Of a stretch of DNA of 8,466 bases, positions 1 to 6,678 are shown one piece after another. The stretch's first letter is position 1, and each line of letters begins with the position of its first letter. The translations under genes were made by a program, and so were the position numbers. Under the pieces are notes generated by a model that worked only from the letters and a program-made list of their open reading frames with translations, searched no databases and was not told the DNA's origin. The DNA is from Alphaproteobacteria bacterium (GTDB lineage Bacteria; Pseudomonadota; Alphaproteobacteria; Micavibrionales; Micavibrionaceae), in assembly GCA_023141075.1 (NCBI GenBank), contig JAGLKL010000049.1:1-8466 (forward strand), read 5' to 3'.

Positions 1-407
1 TTTCCCGTAGGTGTCCCCAATCCTTCGCGCCCAATACCAATCGGATAACTGTAAGGCGCATCATCTTCATTCAAATAGGCATAAATACGCATCTCCGGTA
101 AATTAATCACTATTCCTTTTCGCAGCGTATCGGGCAATAAATGACGCTTTGGCAAAATAACCTTAGCCCCTTCCCCCGGAATCCAAGGATCAAGCTTCGG
201 ATTTGCCGCACGGATTTCAACAAACCCTAAATCGTGTTTGCGCGCTAAATGAATTAGCGTATCTTCATACACTGCATTGTATTCTTCCATTTCGCCGATA
301 AAATTTTTCTCATAGACTGCCCAAGCCGGAGACATATTCATCCCGGCCAAAACGGCTATACTACCCGCAAGTACGTTTCCAATTTTTAGAGCTTTAAGAA
401 ATTTCAT
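1..407 (-). CDS. L,D-transpeptidase (YkuD/ErfK family), N-terminal part, cut by window edge
   Basis: The first 135 codons are visible; the gene runs off the left edge. Residues 1-30 look like a Sec signal peptide (Lys-rich start, hydrophobic core, likely cleavage after AWA), so the enzyme should act in the periplasm. Residues about 43-90 (YEDTLIHLARKHDLGFVEIRA, then NPKLDPWIPGEG and VILPKRHLLPD) form the LysM-like peptidoglycan-binding segment typical of ErfK/YbiS/YcfS proteins. Residues 99-135 (INLPEMRIYAY, YPIGIGREGLGTPTG) are the start of the YkuD catalytic fold. The catalytic His and SxGCxR Cys motif would lie outside the window, so activity cannot be judged. Members form 3-3 cross-links in peptidoglycan or attach envelope proteins to it. 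The start at 407 is chosen because it gives a complete signal peptide, although no clear Shine-Dalgarno precedes it. Family confident; exact role not. Confidence 0.9.
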   Translation of the reverse strand, partial: MKFLKALKIGNVLAGSIAVLAGMNMSPAWAVYEKNFIGEMEEYNAVYEDTLIHLARKHDLGFVEIRAANPKLDPWIPGEGAKVILPKRHLLPDTLRKGIVINLPEMRIYAYLNEDDAPYSYPIGIGREGLGTPTG

Positions 408-430
408 GTTTTTGTATTTCACAACGCATA

Positions 431-446
431 GAACTACATATAGTTC
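431..446. promoter_or_regulatory. Short inverted repeat upstream of the L,D-transpeptidase gene
   Basis: GAACTA-CATA-TAGTTC is a perfect 6-base inverted repeat with a 4-base centre. Its near edge is 24 bases upstream of the L,D-transpeptidase start at 407. The position suits an operator or a hairpin in the 5' leader. No good -35/-10 pair could be assigned around it, so the function is inference. Confidence 0.3.
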
Positions 447-474
447 AAAAAACAAATAGCTTACATAATAATAC

Positions 475-492
475 TTAGGGTCTAAACCCTAA
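475..492. repeat. Dispersed palindrome, short form (copy 1)
   Basis: TTAGGGTCTAAACCCTAA is a near-perfect palindrome and shares 17 identical bases with 1286-1302. A longer relative lies at 8426-8460 and a half copy at 2102-2113. This copy lies in the 310-base gap between the divergent L,D-transpeptidase and thioredoxin-fold genes, 68 bases upstream of the former, so here it cannot be a simple terminator of a flanking gene. Confidence 0.7.
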
Positions 493-580
493 CAAAATCT
501 TTGCCGCCTTCATTTTTTTACCAATGGCCTTATGGCGAACCGCTCAATATTACAGAAAAAAACGCAAATAACACCCCCTT

Positions 581-613
581 AAAAAAGCATATCAGCCATA
601 TATTCGCTTTTTT
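581..613. other. A/T-rich hairpin in the divergent gap
   Basis: AAAAAAGC (581-588) and GCTTTTTT (606-613) are perfect inverted repeats around a 17-base loop. The arms are nearly all A-T, so the hairpin would be weak. It could act as a bidirectional terminator-like element insulating the divergent genes. The rest of the 408-717 gap holds the elements at 431-446, 475-492 and 621-632. I see no gene in it. Confidence 0.3.
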
Positions 614-620
614 TGAATTT

Positions 621-632
621 TATAGTAGTTTG
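621..632 (+). repeat. TATAGTAGTTT intergenic motif, diverged copy
   Basis: TATAGTAGTTTG matches the first 11 bases of the 19-base motif at 1345-1363 and 7366-7384, then diverges. It lies 86 bases upstream of the thioredoxin-fold start. Read on the minus strand it contains ACTACTATAAA, which resembles a -10 box facing the L,D-transpeptidase gene, but there is no good -35. Confidence 0.4.
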
Positions 633-717
633 AAAAAATGATAACCCCCGCGGACTGGACAAAACCGGGATTGTGGATTACTCCGTTAATGTAATATATA
701 AAAACAAGGAAGCAACC

Positions 718-1269
718 ATGACCTTACTACACACACCGGAGAAAAAAGATAACTTCGCCGCGCCTGATTTCAAACTCAAAGGTGTTGACGGCACACAGTA
801 CACTTACCGGGATTGCGCAAAAGAAAACGGCTGCGTTGTGATGTTTATCTGCAACCACTGCCCATATGTGCTGACTGTAGCCAACCGTCTGGCTTCCACG
901 TGTGCCCGGTTGCAAGAACAAGGGATAGGCAGCGTCGCTATCATGGCAAATGATACGCTGAATTACCCGGAAGATTCATACGACAACATGAAGCTTTTTG
1001 CGCAAAAATACGGCTTTACTTTTCCATACGTCATTGATGAAACACAAGAAACAGCAAAAACCTATGGCGCAGTATGTACGCCTGATATTTACGGCTTTGA
1101 TAAAGACGGCATTTTGCAATATCGCGGACGTCTGGACAGCGCAGCCAATAATCCGGCTGATGAAACCACCGTGCCTGAGCTATATAACGCCATGATGGAA
1201 ATAAAAGAAACCGGCATAGTAAATGCACAGCAAAGCCCCTCCATGGGCTGTTCCATTAAATGGAAATAA
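718..1269 (+). CDS. Thioredoxin-fold redoxin (AhpC/TSA-like) protein
   Basis: This 183-residue protein has a redoxin/thioredoxin fold. APDFKLKGVDG (15-25) is the usual redoxin N-terminal strand. CNHCPY (45-50) is a CxxC redox motif at the start of the active-site helix. CTPD (110-113) holds the expected cis-proline loop. The C-terminus PSMGCSIKWK (164-173 and on to the end) is a signature of a widespread small family annotated only as thioredoxin family protein. There is no signal peptide, so it is probably cytoplasmic, acting as a thiol-disulfide oxidoreductase or peroxiredoxin-like enzyme; the substrate is unknown. ATG at 718 is preferred over an in-frame GTG at 673 because AAGGA (706-710) lies 7 bases upstream and homology begins there. 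C110 and C168 add possible redox partners. The gene appears to be transcribed alone. Confidence 0.88.
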   Translation: MTLLHTPEKKDNFAAPDFKLKGVDGTQYTYRDCAKENGCVVMFICNHCPYVLTVANRLASTCARLQEQGIGSVAIMANDTLNYPEDSYDNMKLFAQKYGFTFPYVIDETQETAKTYGAVCTPDIYGFDKDGILQYRGRLDSAANNPADETTVPELYNAMMEIKETGIVNAQQSPSMGCSIKWK

Positions 1270-1285
1270 TATTGCGGGTAAAAAC

Positions 1286-1302
1286 TAGGGTCTAAACCCT
1301 AA
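1286..1302. repeat. Dispersed palindrome, short form (copy 2)
   Basis: TAGGGTCTAAACCCTAA starts 17 bases after the thioredoxin-fold stop codon and is identical over 17 bases to 475-492. As RNA it could fold into a short stem (TAGGGT/ACCCTA) with a very small loop. No T tract follows, so a factor-independent terminator role is not clear. Confidence 0.7.
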
Positions 1303-1313
1303 GGACGAATCAT

Positions 1314-1342
1314 GAAAAACTCTGGCTTATAAGAGATTTTTC
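1314..1342 (+). terminator. Terminator-like hairpin after the thioredoxin-fold gene
   Basis: GAAAAACTCT (1314-1323) pairs with AGAG-A-TTTTTC (1332-1342) as a 10-base-pair stem with one bulged A and an 8-base loop. The T run forms the distal part of the 3' arm, as in weak intrinsic terminators with an A tract on the other side. It lies 44 bases after the stop at 1269. The low GC of the stem keeps confidence low. Confidence 0.35.
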
Positions 1343-1344
1343 AT

Positions 1345-1363
1345 TATAGTAGTTTCACTTAAA
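1345..1363 (+). repeat. TATAGTAGTTTCACTTAAA intergenic motif (exact copy 1)
   Basis: This 19-base sequence is identical to 7366-7384, with diverged relatives at 621-632 (same strand) and 3505-3522 (opposite strand). It lies 72 bases upstream of the YfgM-like start. The minus-strand reading ends in ACTACTATAAT, a perfect TATAAT, but it faces away from that gene and lacks a recognisable -35. Confidence 0.6.
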
Positions 1364-1435
1364 AATTTTGGAAGCCGCAATACCTCTTAAGGACAGCACT
1401 GCGCATAAAACAATAGAGTAAAAGGATTATCAGAT

Positions 1436-2095
1436 ATGTCAGATCTGTTTACCGAAGTCGATGAAGCCATGAAACAAGAGCGCATAGAAAAGCTCTGGAA
1501 AGAATATGGCGGCTTGCTGTTGAGTTTTCTGGCCATGGTCATTCTGGCAACCGCAGCAAATGCCGGTTATAAGTCATGGATACAACACCGCAACTTCAAA
1601 CAGACCAATATTTACCTTGATGCTGTAATGAAAGAAAATCCCACCACTGACGACCTGCTGACAATCCTGCCCGATATGACGGTAGGTATGAAAGGCATCA
1701 TTAGTATGCGTGCCGCAGGCATAGCCCTTGAAAACGGCAATACAGATAAAGCCTTGAGTATATATAAGAACATTGAGGCTGATACAAAGCAGCAAAAAGA
1801 CAACCCAATATTCTACGCTCTGGCAAAATATATGGCGACAAACCTTGATAAAGAACTAAGCCCCGAAGACAAAATCGCACGCTTTGAGACATTGGCCAAT
1901 GATAAGAATAACCCCTGGGCTTATAATGCCCTGTTCGACGCCGCGCTTCTTGAAGCAACTCAAAATAAAAATTATGCCAAAGCCAATACCTATCTCGTCA
2001 GGATCACTTCTACCGATTCTAGAGCAGCTCAAGGACTAAAACAAAAAGCACAATCACTCAAGATTTTGTATCAAGCTCAACAAAATGAGAAATAA
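1436..2095 (+). CDS. YfgM-like membrane-anchored TPR protein
   Basis: This 219-residue protein has a charged cytoplasmic N-terminus (MSDLFTEVDEAMKQERIEKLWKEYG), one transmembrane segment at about 25-45 and an alpha-helical periplasmic region with TPR-like helix pairs (for example ISMRAAGIALENGNTDKALSIYKNI around 88-112 and NPIFYALAKYMATNL around 121-135). This is the architecture of YfgM, which in E. coli associates with SecYEG and periplasmic chaperones. The order YfgM-like, bamB, der is the same as around E. coli yfgM-bamB-der, which supports the call. The start is fixed by AAAGGA (1421-1426), 9 bases before ATG. bamB begins 72 bases downstream, consistent with co-transcription. Function by analogy; family assignment good. 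Confidence 0.85.
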   Translation: MSDLFTEVDEAMKQERIEKLWKEYGGLLLSFLAMVILATAANAGYKSWIQHRNFKQTNIYLDAVMKENPTTDDLLTILPDMTVGMKGIISMRAAGIALENGNTDKALSIYKNIEADTKQQKDNPIFYALAKYMATNLDKELSPEDKIARFETLANDKNNPWAYNALFDAALLEATQNKNYAKANTYLVRITSTDSRAAQGLKQKAQSLKILYQAQQNEK

Positions 2096-2101
2096 TAAAA
2101 G

Positions 2102-2113
2102 ATCCTGACCCTA
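2102..2113 (+). repeat. Half copy of the dispersed palindrome
   Basis: ATCCTGACCCTA matches the right arm of the long palindrome at 8449-8460 exactly. It starts 6 bases after the YfgM-like stop. No matching left arm (TAGGGTCAG) is present nearby, so this looks like a decayed or partial element within the YfgM-like/bamB spacer. Confidence 0.5.
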
Positions 2114-2167
2114 AAGAAACAAATACAAAATATTGATAAAAAATAATAAAATATAAAGAGAGTTACC

Positions 2168-3508
2168 ATGAAAATAAACAAAACGCACCTTTTCGTATTT
2201 GCTTTATTATCCTTGAATTCATGCTCCAGCATATCAGATATGTTCGTCTCTGCCGACAAAACACCCCCTTTGGAAGGTGAGCGCATTTCCGTCCTCGAAT
2301 TACAGAAAACACTCAAGGTCGATACCCCGCAGAATGAAGAGGGGAAATTCCTCTTGCCACAACTCTGGCAAAACCCCGCTTGGCCGCAAGCCGGAGGGTT
2401 CCCCAATCATTCCATGCAAAACCTGTCTTTCTCATCAGAAACACCAAAGAAATTGTGGAGCACCGATGCAGGCAGGGGCAGCCGCTATGACCTTCCACTG
2501 AACGCACAGCCTATCGTAGCCGAAGATAAAGTTTTCACGCTTGATACCAAAGCAACTTTATATGCCTTTAGCGCTGAAACAGGCAAAAAACTCTGGTCGC
2601 AGGACGTTGGTTCGGAAAAAGAAAAAGAAGACGTTATTACAGGCGGAGTGGCTTATGCTCATGGCGCACTCTTTGTAACAAACGGCTATGACGAGATCTT
2701 GGCTGTTTCTCCACAAGACGGAAGCATTTTATGGCGCAAAACATTGCCCTCCCCTTCCCGCGCAGCACCAAGCATCCTCTCAGGTCGGGTCTATATAACC
2801 ACCATCGACAGCCGCCTCATAGCGCTTAACGCGACAGACGGCTCAAGCCTATGGGAATATCGCGGCGTTGGTGAAACAGCGAGCCTCCTCGGAGCCGCCA
2901 GCCCGACCGTGAATCAAAACACTGTGATAGGCGTATTCTCCTCAGGCGAAATTACCGCCCTGCGCGTAGAAAACGGCTCTGTAGCTTGGTCGGATAATCT
3001 CTCTAACCTGCGCTCTTATGGCGGTGGACTGGAAAGTCTCTCTGACATCACAGCTCTGCCGATTATGGATAAGGGTCTTATCATCGCCATGAGCTACAAT
3101 AGCAAAATCGCCGCAATCGACGAGCGCACCGGCATGCGCGTATGGCAGCGTGAGATTGGCGGAACCCATACGCCATGGGTTACCGGAAACGCGCTATTTG
3201 TCCTTTCTGCAGAAAACCAGCTAATTGGTATGAACATAACTAACGGCTCTATTTTCTGGATCACAGAACTTGCGCGTTTTGAAGACGAGAAAAATATGGA
3301 AGACCCCATACAATGGAGCGCCCCGATTATGGCCGGAAACCGCCTCATTCTGGCAAGCTCACACGGCTACATGATTGAGATAAGCCCTCATAACGGCGAG
3401 GTTCTCCGTGAAACAAAAATAAAAGAAAAAGTACAGCTTTCCCCGGCCATAGCAAATAACACCCTCTATATGCTCTCAGAGACCGGAAAACTGACCGCAT
3501 ATCGTTAA
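2168..3508 (+). CDS. bamB: Outer-membrane protein assembly factor BamB (lipoprotein, beta-propeller)
   Basis: This 446-residue protein has a lipoprotein signal peptide with lipobox LNSC and acylated Cys19, so it should be anchored in the outer membrane facing the periplasm. After a linker with WPQAGGFPNHSMQNL (72-86), typical of alphaproteobacterial BamB, come PQQ-like propeller blades. Their repeat cores (x-A-x-x-x-x-x-G-x-x-x-W) fall near residues 121-133, 167-179, 207-219, 262-274, 304-316, 342-354 and 391-403; the last ends LRE instead of LW. The closing strand LTAYR is at the C-terminus, as usual for a propeller closed by its ends. BamB binds BamA POTRA domains and helps insert beta-barrel proteins. 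It is somewhat longer than E. coli BamB (392 residues), mostly from the N-terminal linker. The ribosome site is a weak AAAGAGAG. Placed between the YfgM-like gene and der. Confidence 0.93.
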   Translation: MKINKTHLFVFALLSLNSCSSISDMFVSADKTPPLEGERISVLELQKTLKVDTPQNEEGKFLLPQLWQNPAWPQAGGFPNHSMQNLSFSSETPKKLWSTDAGRGSRYDLPLNAQPIVAEDKVFTLDTKATLYAFSAETGKKLWSQDVGSEKEKEDVITGGVAYAHGALFVTNGYDEILAVSPQDGSILWRKTLPSPSRAAPSILSGRVYITTIDSRLIALNATDGSSLWEYRGVGETASLLGAASPTVNQNTVIGVFSSGEITALRVENGSVAWSDNLSNLRSYGGGLESLSDITALPIMDKGLIIAMSYNSKIAAIDERTGMRVWQREIGGTHTPWVTGNALFVLSAENQLIGMNITNGSIFWITELARFEDEKNMEDPIQWSAPIMAGNRLILASSHGYMIEISPHNGEVLRETKIKEKVQLSPAIANNTLYMLSETGKLTAYR

Positions 3509-3522
3509 GTAAAACTACTATA
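3505..3522 (-). repeat. TATAGTAGTTT-type intergenic motif, diverged inverted copy
   Basis: The plus strand reads TTAAGTAAAACTACTATA. Its complement differs from the 19-base motif at 1345-1363 by one base (TTTTAC for TTTCAC) over the shared 18 bases. It overlaps the bamB stop codon (3506-3508) and lies in the 76-base bamB/der spacer. Orientation relative to der is the same as that of the 7366-7384 copy relative to gmk. Confidence 0.5.
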
Positions 3523-3584
3523 TAGCGTTTTAATCGGTTTTATGATACACATCGCGCCATACAAATAAACAAGCGCAATAAACC

Positions 3585-5003
3585 ATGTTGAAACTCGCTA
3601 TTATAGGCCGCCCCAATGTCGGAAAATCGACCCTGTTTAACAAACTGGCAGGAAAGAAACTGGCCATCGTAGATGATACGCCGGGCGTAACCCGTGACTG
3701 GCGCGAAGCAGAAGGAACGCTGTTTGACAAGGACTTGCAGATTATCGATACGGCAGGGCTCGAAGAAACTTTCGACGATTCCATTCAAGGGCGTATGCGC
3801 CAACAAACCGAAGCGGCACTGGAGCAAGCAAGCATCTTGTTATTCATTATCAATGGCCGCGAAGGTGTGACTCCTGCCGACGAACATTTTGCCGCTTGGC
3901 TGCGCCGCCGGAAAAAACCGGTTGTTCTTGTTGTTAATAAATGCGAGAGCGGACATACCAGTCAGGCCGGTATCGGTGAATCCTACGCGCTTGGCTTCGG
4001 TGATCCGGTAGTGATGTCTGCCGAGCATAACATAGGCTTTGATGATCTGTACAACGCTCTGCTCCCGTATTTCCCGGAAGAAAATGAAGACGAAGAAAGC
4101 GGGCTTTTATCTAATGAAGACGAATTCTTGCCCGGTAGTCTGGACGATCTAGAAGGACAGGAGGATTACACCTTTGAGCAAGAAGAGGATTCTCCGGAAA
4201 AACCGATCAAAATCGCAATCGTCGGACGCCCCAATGTCGGAAAGTCTACTTTGCTCAATGCGATTATCAAAGAACAGCGCGTTATGACCGGCCCGGAAGC
4301 CGGGATCACCCGTGATGCGATTGCCGTGAACTGGACTTATGAAGGACGGGACTTCAAGCTGGTCGATACAGCCGGGCTTCGCCGTAAATCCAAAATTACC
4401 GATAAAATAGAAAAAATGTCCACCGATGATACACTACGAGCTATTCGTCTGGCGCAAATCGTCATATTGGTGATAGATGCCAATACCCCACTGGAAAAGC
4501 AGGACGCACAGATTGCACGGCACGTTATTGATGAGGGTCGCGCCCTCGTCCTTGCCATTAATAAATGGGACACCGTAGAAAACCGCTCTGAACAACTGGA
4601 TACAATCAAACATAAAATCAGCCATTCTTTATCCGATATTAAGGGAATACGATTCGCTACGATCAGTGCTAAAAATGACAGTAAAATAGATAAATTATTC
4701 TATAAAGCCCTACAAACTTACAGCGTATGGAACCAGCGCGTTAGCACAGGCGGACTCAATCGCTGGCTTGGCTCTATGGAAAGCCATAACCCCGCCCCTC
4801 TGGTTGCAGGACGCCATAACCGCCTTAAATACATCACACAAATCAAGACCCGCCCACCGACATTCGTACTCTGGGTTTCTCGTCCAAAAGAACTCCCGGA
4901 ATCGTATAAAAGATATATTATCAATGGCTTGCGCCGTGATTTTGATGTAAACGGTGTCCCCTTGCGTTTACTAGTTCGTGCCAGTAAAAACCCTTATGCT
5001 TAA
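3585..5003 (+). CDS. der: Ribosome-assembly GTPase Der (EngA)
   Basis: This 472-residue protein carries two tandem GTPase domains plus a C-terminal KH-like domain, the diagnostic layout of Der. Domain 1: P-loop GRPNVGKST (8-16), TPGVTRD (32-38), DTAG (55-58) and NKCE (118-121, in place of NKxD). Domain 2: GRPNVGKS (214-221), GITRD (240-244), DTAG (261-264), NKWD (326-329) and SAK (361-363). The KH-like domain occupies about 375-472 and includes KTRPPTFVLWVSRP (421-434). An acidic linker (about 164-205) joins the GTPase domains, longer than in many relatives. Der acts in 50S subunit maturation. No clear Shine-Dalgarno precedes ATG at 3585, but homology starts exactly there. The two P-loops share 17 identical bases (3609-3625 and 4227-4243), reflecting domain duplication. 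Follows bamB in the conserved order. Confidence 0.97.
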   Translation: MLKLAIIGRPNVGKSTLFNKLAGKKLAIVDDTPGVTRDWREAEGTLFDKDLQIIDTAGLEETFDDSIQGRMRQQTEAALEQASILLFIINGREGVTPADEHFAAWLRRRKKPVVLVVNKCESGHTSQAGIGESYALGFGDPVVMSAEHNIGFDDLYNALLPYFPEENEDEESGLLSNEDEFLPGSLDDLEGQEDYTFEQEEDSPEKPIKIAIVGRPNVGKSTLLNAIIKEQRVMTGPEAGITRDAIAVNWTYEGRDFKLVDTAGLRRKSKITDKIEKMSTDDTLRAIRLAQIVILVIDANTPLEKQDAQIARHVIDEGRALVLAINKWDTVENRSEQLDTIKHKISHSLSDIKGIRFATISAKNDSKIDKLFYKALQTYSVWNQRVSTGGLNRWLGSMESHNPAPLVAGRHNRLKYITQIKTRPPTFVLWVSRPKELPESYKRYIINGLRRDFDVNGVPLRLLVRASKNPYA

Positions 5004-5004
5004 A

Positions 5005-5022
5005 TATGCTTAAAGAAGCATA
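5005..5022. terminator. Small hairpin between convergent der and membrane-protein genes
   Basis: TATGCTT-AAAG-AAGCATA is a perfect 7-base inverted repeat with a 4-base loop, beginning right after the der stop codon and overlapping the last codons of the leftward gene. There is no long T tract in either direction, so a bidirectional terminator role is only possible. Confidence 0.3.
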
Positions 5023-5576
5023 CTATCGCGCAAAAAATCAGCAACGTCCCATATATTTTCATTAATCGCCAGACCGACTACAGCCAAAAAACCACCCATC
5101 TCCCAAGAAATACGAAAACAATATGTCAAGATAAACGCACTATAAATATAACCAACGATTTCAGTAAATACCGCATAGACCTCAAACTGGCTAACCTCAT
5201 AGCCCAAAGCTAGCCCGATTAATATCGGCATAATCAAGATAATACCGTTAATATTCGTCCAGTTCGATATGATTAAAAACCGGTAAAAATGCTCCTGCCG
5301 ATTAAATTGTTTTGTCAGGAAATACACCGCCGTCAAAAACAAGGCAGCAGCTATCACTATGCGAAACAAAGTAAGAATTGCAACGAGCGGGGCAGGAAAT
5401 TCAGGAAACAACCCGGTAACGACGACAAGCATAAAAGGCAAAAATACCAACGGAATAATAAAAGAGCGAATCATGCGATCCCAATCGATATCAAAACGCT
5501 CAATTCCCTTTGGCATAAACAAGAATATTTCAAAGCAGCCAAGCAAGTTACGTTTTATCTCTTCTTTTGTGAACAT
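5010..5576 (-). CDS. Uncharacterised multi-pass membrane protein
   Basis: This 188-residue protein is of no family I can name with confidence. It has an amphipathic N-terminus (MFTKEEIKRNLLGCFEIFLFMPKG) followed by about five hydrophobic segments, near residues 37-56, 62-87, 99-124, 131-153 and 158-173. That layout is loosely reminiscent of Yip1/YIPF-like small membrane proteins. Conserved-looking polar features inside or between segments include SNWTNINGI (104-112) and RISWEMGG (155-162). The start at 5576 is preferred over an in-frame ATG 14 codons upstream (5618) because GGAGAAGG sits 8 bases before it. It is convergent with der, with a 6-base gap between their stop codons, so it is not part of the der operon. 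A location in the inner membrane is clear; function unknown. Confidence 0.7.
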   Translation of the reverse strand: MFTKEEIKRNLLGCFEIFLFMPKGIERFDIDWDRMIRSFIIPLVFLPFMLVVVTGLFPEFPAPLVAILTLFRIVIAAALFLTAVYFLTKQFNRQEHFYRFLIISNWTNINGIILIMPILIGLALGYEVSQFEVYAVFTEIVGYIYSAFILTYCFRISWEMGGFLAVVGLAINENIWDVADFLRDSMLL

Positions 5577-5840
5577 GGCTCTTGCCTTCTCCCGAATAAC
5601 TCCCCGGCATTTTCGCATTATGAGTTTATACTACGCAAACAAAAAAGTATTGATGATACATAAAATTCCAGACTAAATTAGTAATGTTCCATCCTTATTG
5701 CAACCCGGCGAAAAATATGCTTGTTACCCTTGATAATGTCACAAAAACACTTTAAGAGTCAGCATATAAGAATTTGATTTTTATGAAACTACAGCTTTCT
5801 CAGGCTCAACCAAGCTAAGAAAAAGAAGGAATCTTTGACT

Positions 5841-6656
5841 ATGGAAACACTCATTTCAATTTCCACAACAATATTATATGCGGTAATTATCCTAGGCGCC
5901 GGATATTACGCCGGAAATCGGGTACAAACCCTTATTCAAAGGATTAAACGACTTGATAACACGCTCAAAACCTTCCTAGGCGGGATTGCCAAATACGGTA
6001 TCTTCATTCTGGCCATCATTACAGTTCTGCAACTTTTCGGCTTTCCGACAGTCAGTTTGCTTGCTGTTTTAGGCGCTGCCGGCTTGGCAATTGGTTTGGC
6101 TTTACAAGGAACATTAAGCAACATTTCCGCAGGCGTTATGCTTTTGATTCTGCGCCCATTCGATGTTGGCGATTTTATCTCATGTGGTGATGTTAAAGGT
6201 ACGGTAAAGTCTTTGGGTTTGTTCGCTACAGAGCTTTGTACGTCCGAAAACACATACCTGTTTGTACCAAACGGCAATCTGTGGAATACGGATATTGAGA
6301 ATTTCTCACGCAACAACACACGCCGTCAAGACATAGTCTTTGGCATAAGTTACAATGATGATATTAACAAAGCATTCAAAGTCATTGAAAAAACTATTAA
6401 AAGCGACAAACGCATTATGACCAAAGATGATAAGAAGAAACCACAGATCATGGTCACAAATCTGGGCGAGTCTTCTATAGATATTACCTTGCGTACATGG
6501 TCGAAAACATCCGATGTCTGGGGTTTAAAAATCGACATAATAAAAACTGTGAAAGAAGCATTGGATAAAGAAGGAATTACCATCCCCTTCCCAACACGAA
6601 CAATCGAAATGGTTGGTGGTCGTGCCGAAGCAGAAAATAATAAAAAAGCTGCCTGA
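5841..6656 (+). CDS. mscS: MscS-family small-conductance mechanosensitive channel
   Basis: This 271-residue protein is close in length to E. coli MscS (286). TM1 is at about 5-25 and TM2 about 47-67. The pore-lining TM3 begins at FGFPTVSLLAVLGAAGLAIGL and continues through ALQGTLSNISAGVMLLILRPFDVGDFI (66-113), the family hallmark with alternating small Ala/Gly residues. The beta domain follows, with VPNGNLWNTDIENFSRN (142-158), then the alpha/beta cytoplasmic vestibule ending in IPFPTRTIEM. It opens under membrane tension to release solutes in hypo-osmotic shock. ATG at 5841 has AAGAAGGA about 10 bases upstream; an in-frame TTG at 5835 is too close to that site. The 264-base gap from 5577 to 5840 separates it from the divergent membrane protein; nothing stronger than weak promoter-like A/T stretches is visible there. 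Confidence 0.93.
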   Translation: METLISISTTILYAVIILGAGYYAGNRVQTLIQRIKRLDNTLKTFLGGIAKYGIFILAIITVLQLFGFPTVSLLAVLGAAGLAIGLALQGTLSNISAGVMLLILRPFDVGDFISCGDVKGTVKSLGLFATELCTSENTYLFVPNGNLWNTDIENFSRNNTRRQDIVFGISYNDDINKAFKVIEKTIKSDKRIMTKDDKKKPQIMVTNLGESSIDITLRTWSKTSDVWGLKIDIIKTVKEALDKEGITIPFPTRTIEMVGGRAEAENNKKAA

Positions 6657-6678
6657 GGATAAGAAACCAAATCCTTTG

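Noticed and set aside
475..492. TTAGGG/CCCTAA resembles eukaryotic telomere repeats.
   Set aside because: There is a single unit in each direction inside a short palindrome in a clearly bacterial gene context; no tandem array.
673..717. GTG start extending the thioredoxin-fold protein by 15 residues.
   Set aside because: No ribosome site before it; ATG at 718 has AAGGA at good spacing and matches the family N-terminus.
3609..4243. A 17-base direct repeat (CGCCCCAATGTCGGAAA at 3609-3625 and 4227-4243).
   Set aside because: It encodes the two P-loops of Der and is explained by the tandem GTPase domains.
5577..5618. Upstream ATG extending the leftward membrane protein by 14 residues.
   Set aside because: The internal ATG at 5576 has a strong GGAGAAGG 8 bases upstream, which lies inside the extension.
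5289..5676. Long plus-strand open frames opposite the membrane-protein gene.
   Set aside because: Lys/Arg/Asn-rich composition with no recognisable domain, antisense to a gene with a good ribosome site and membrane topology; shadow frames.
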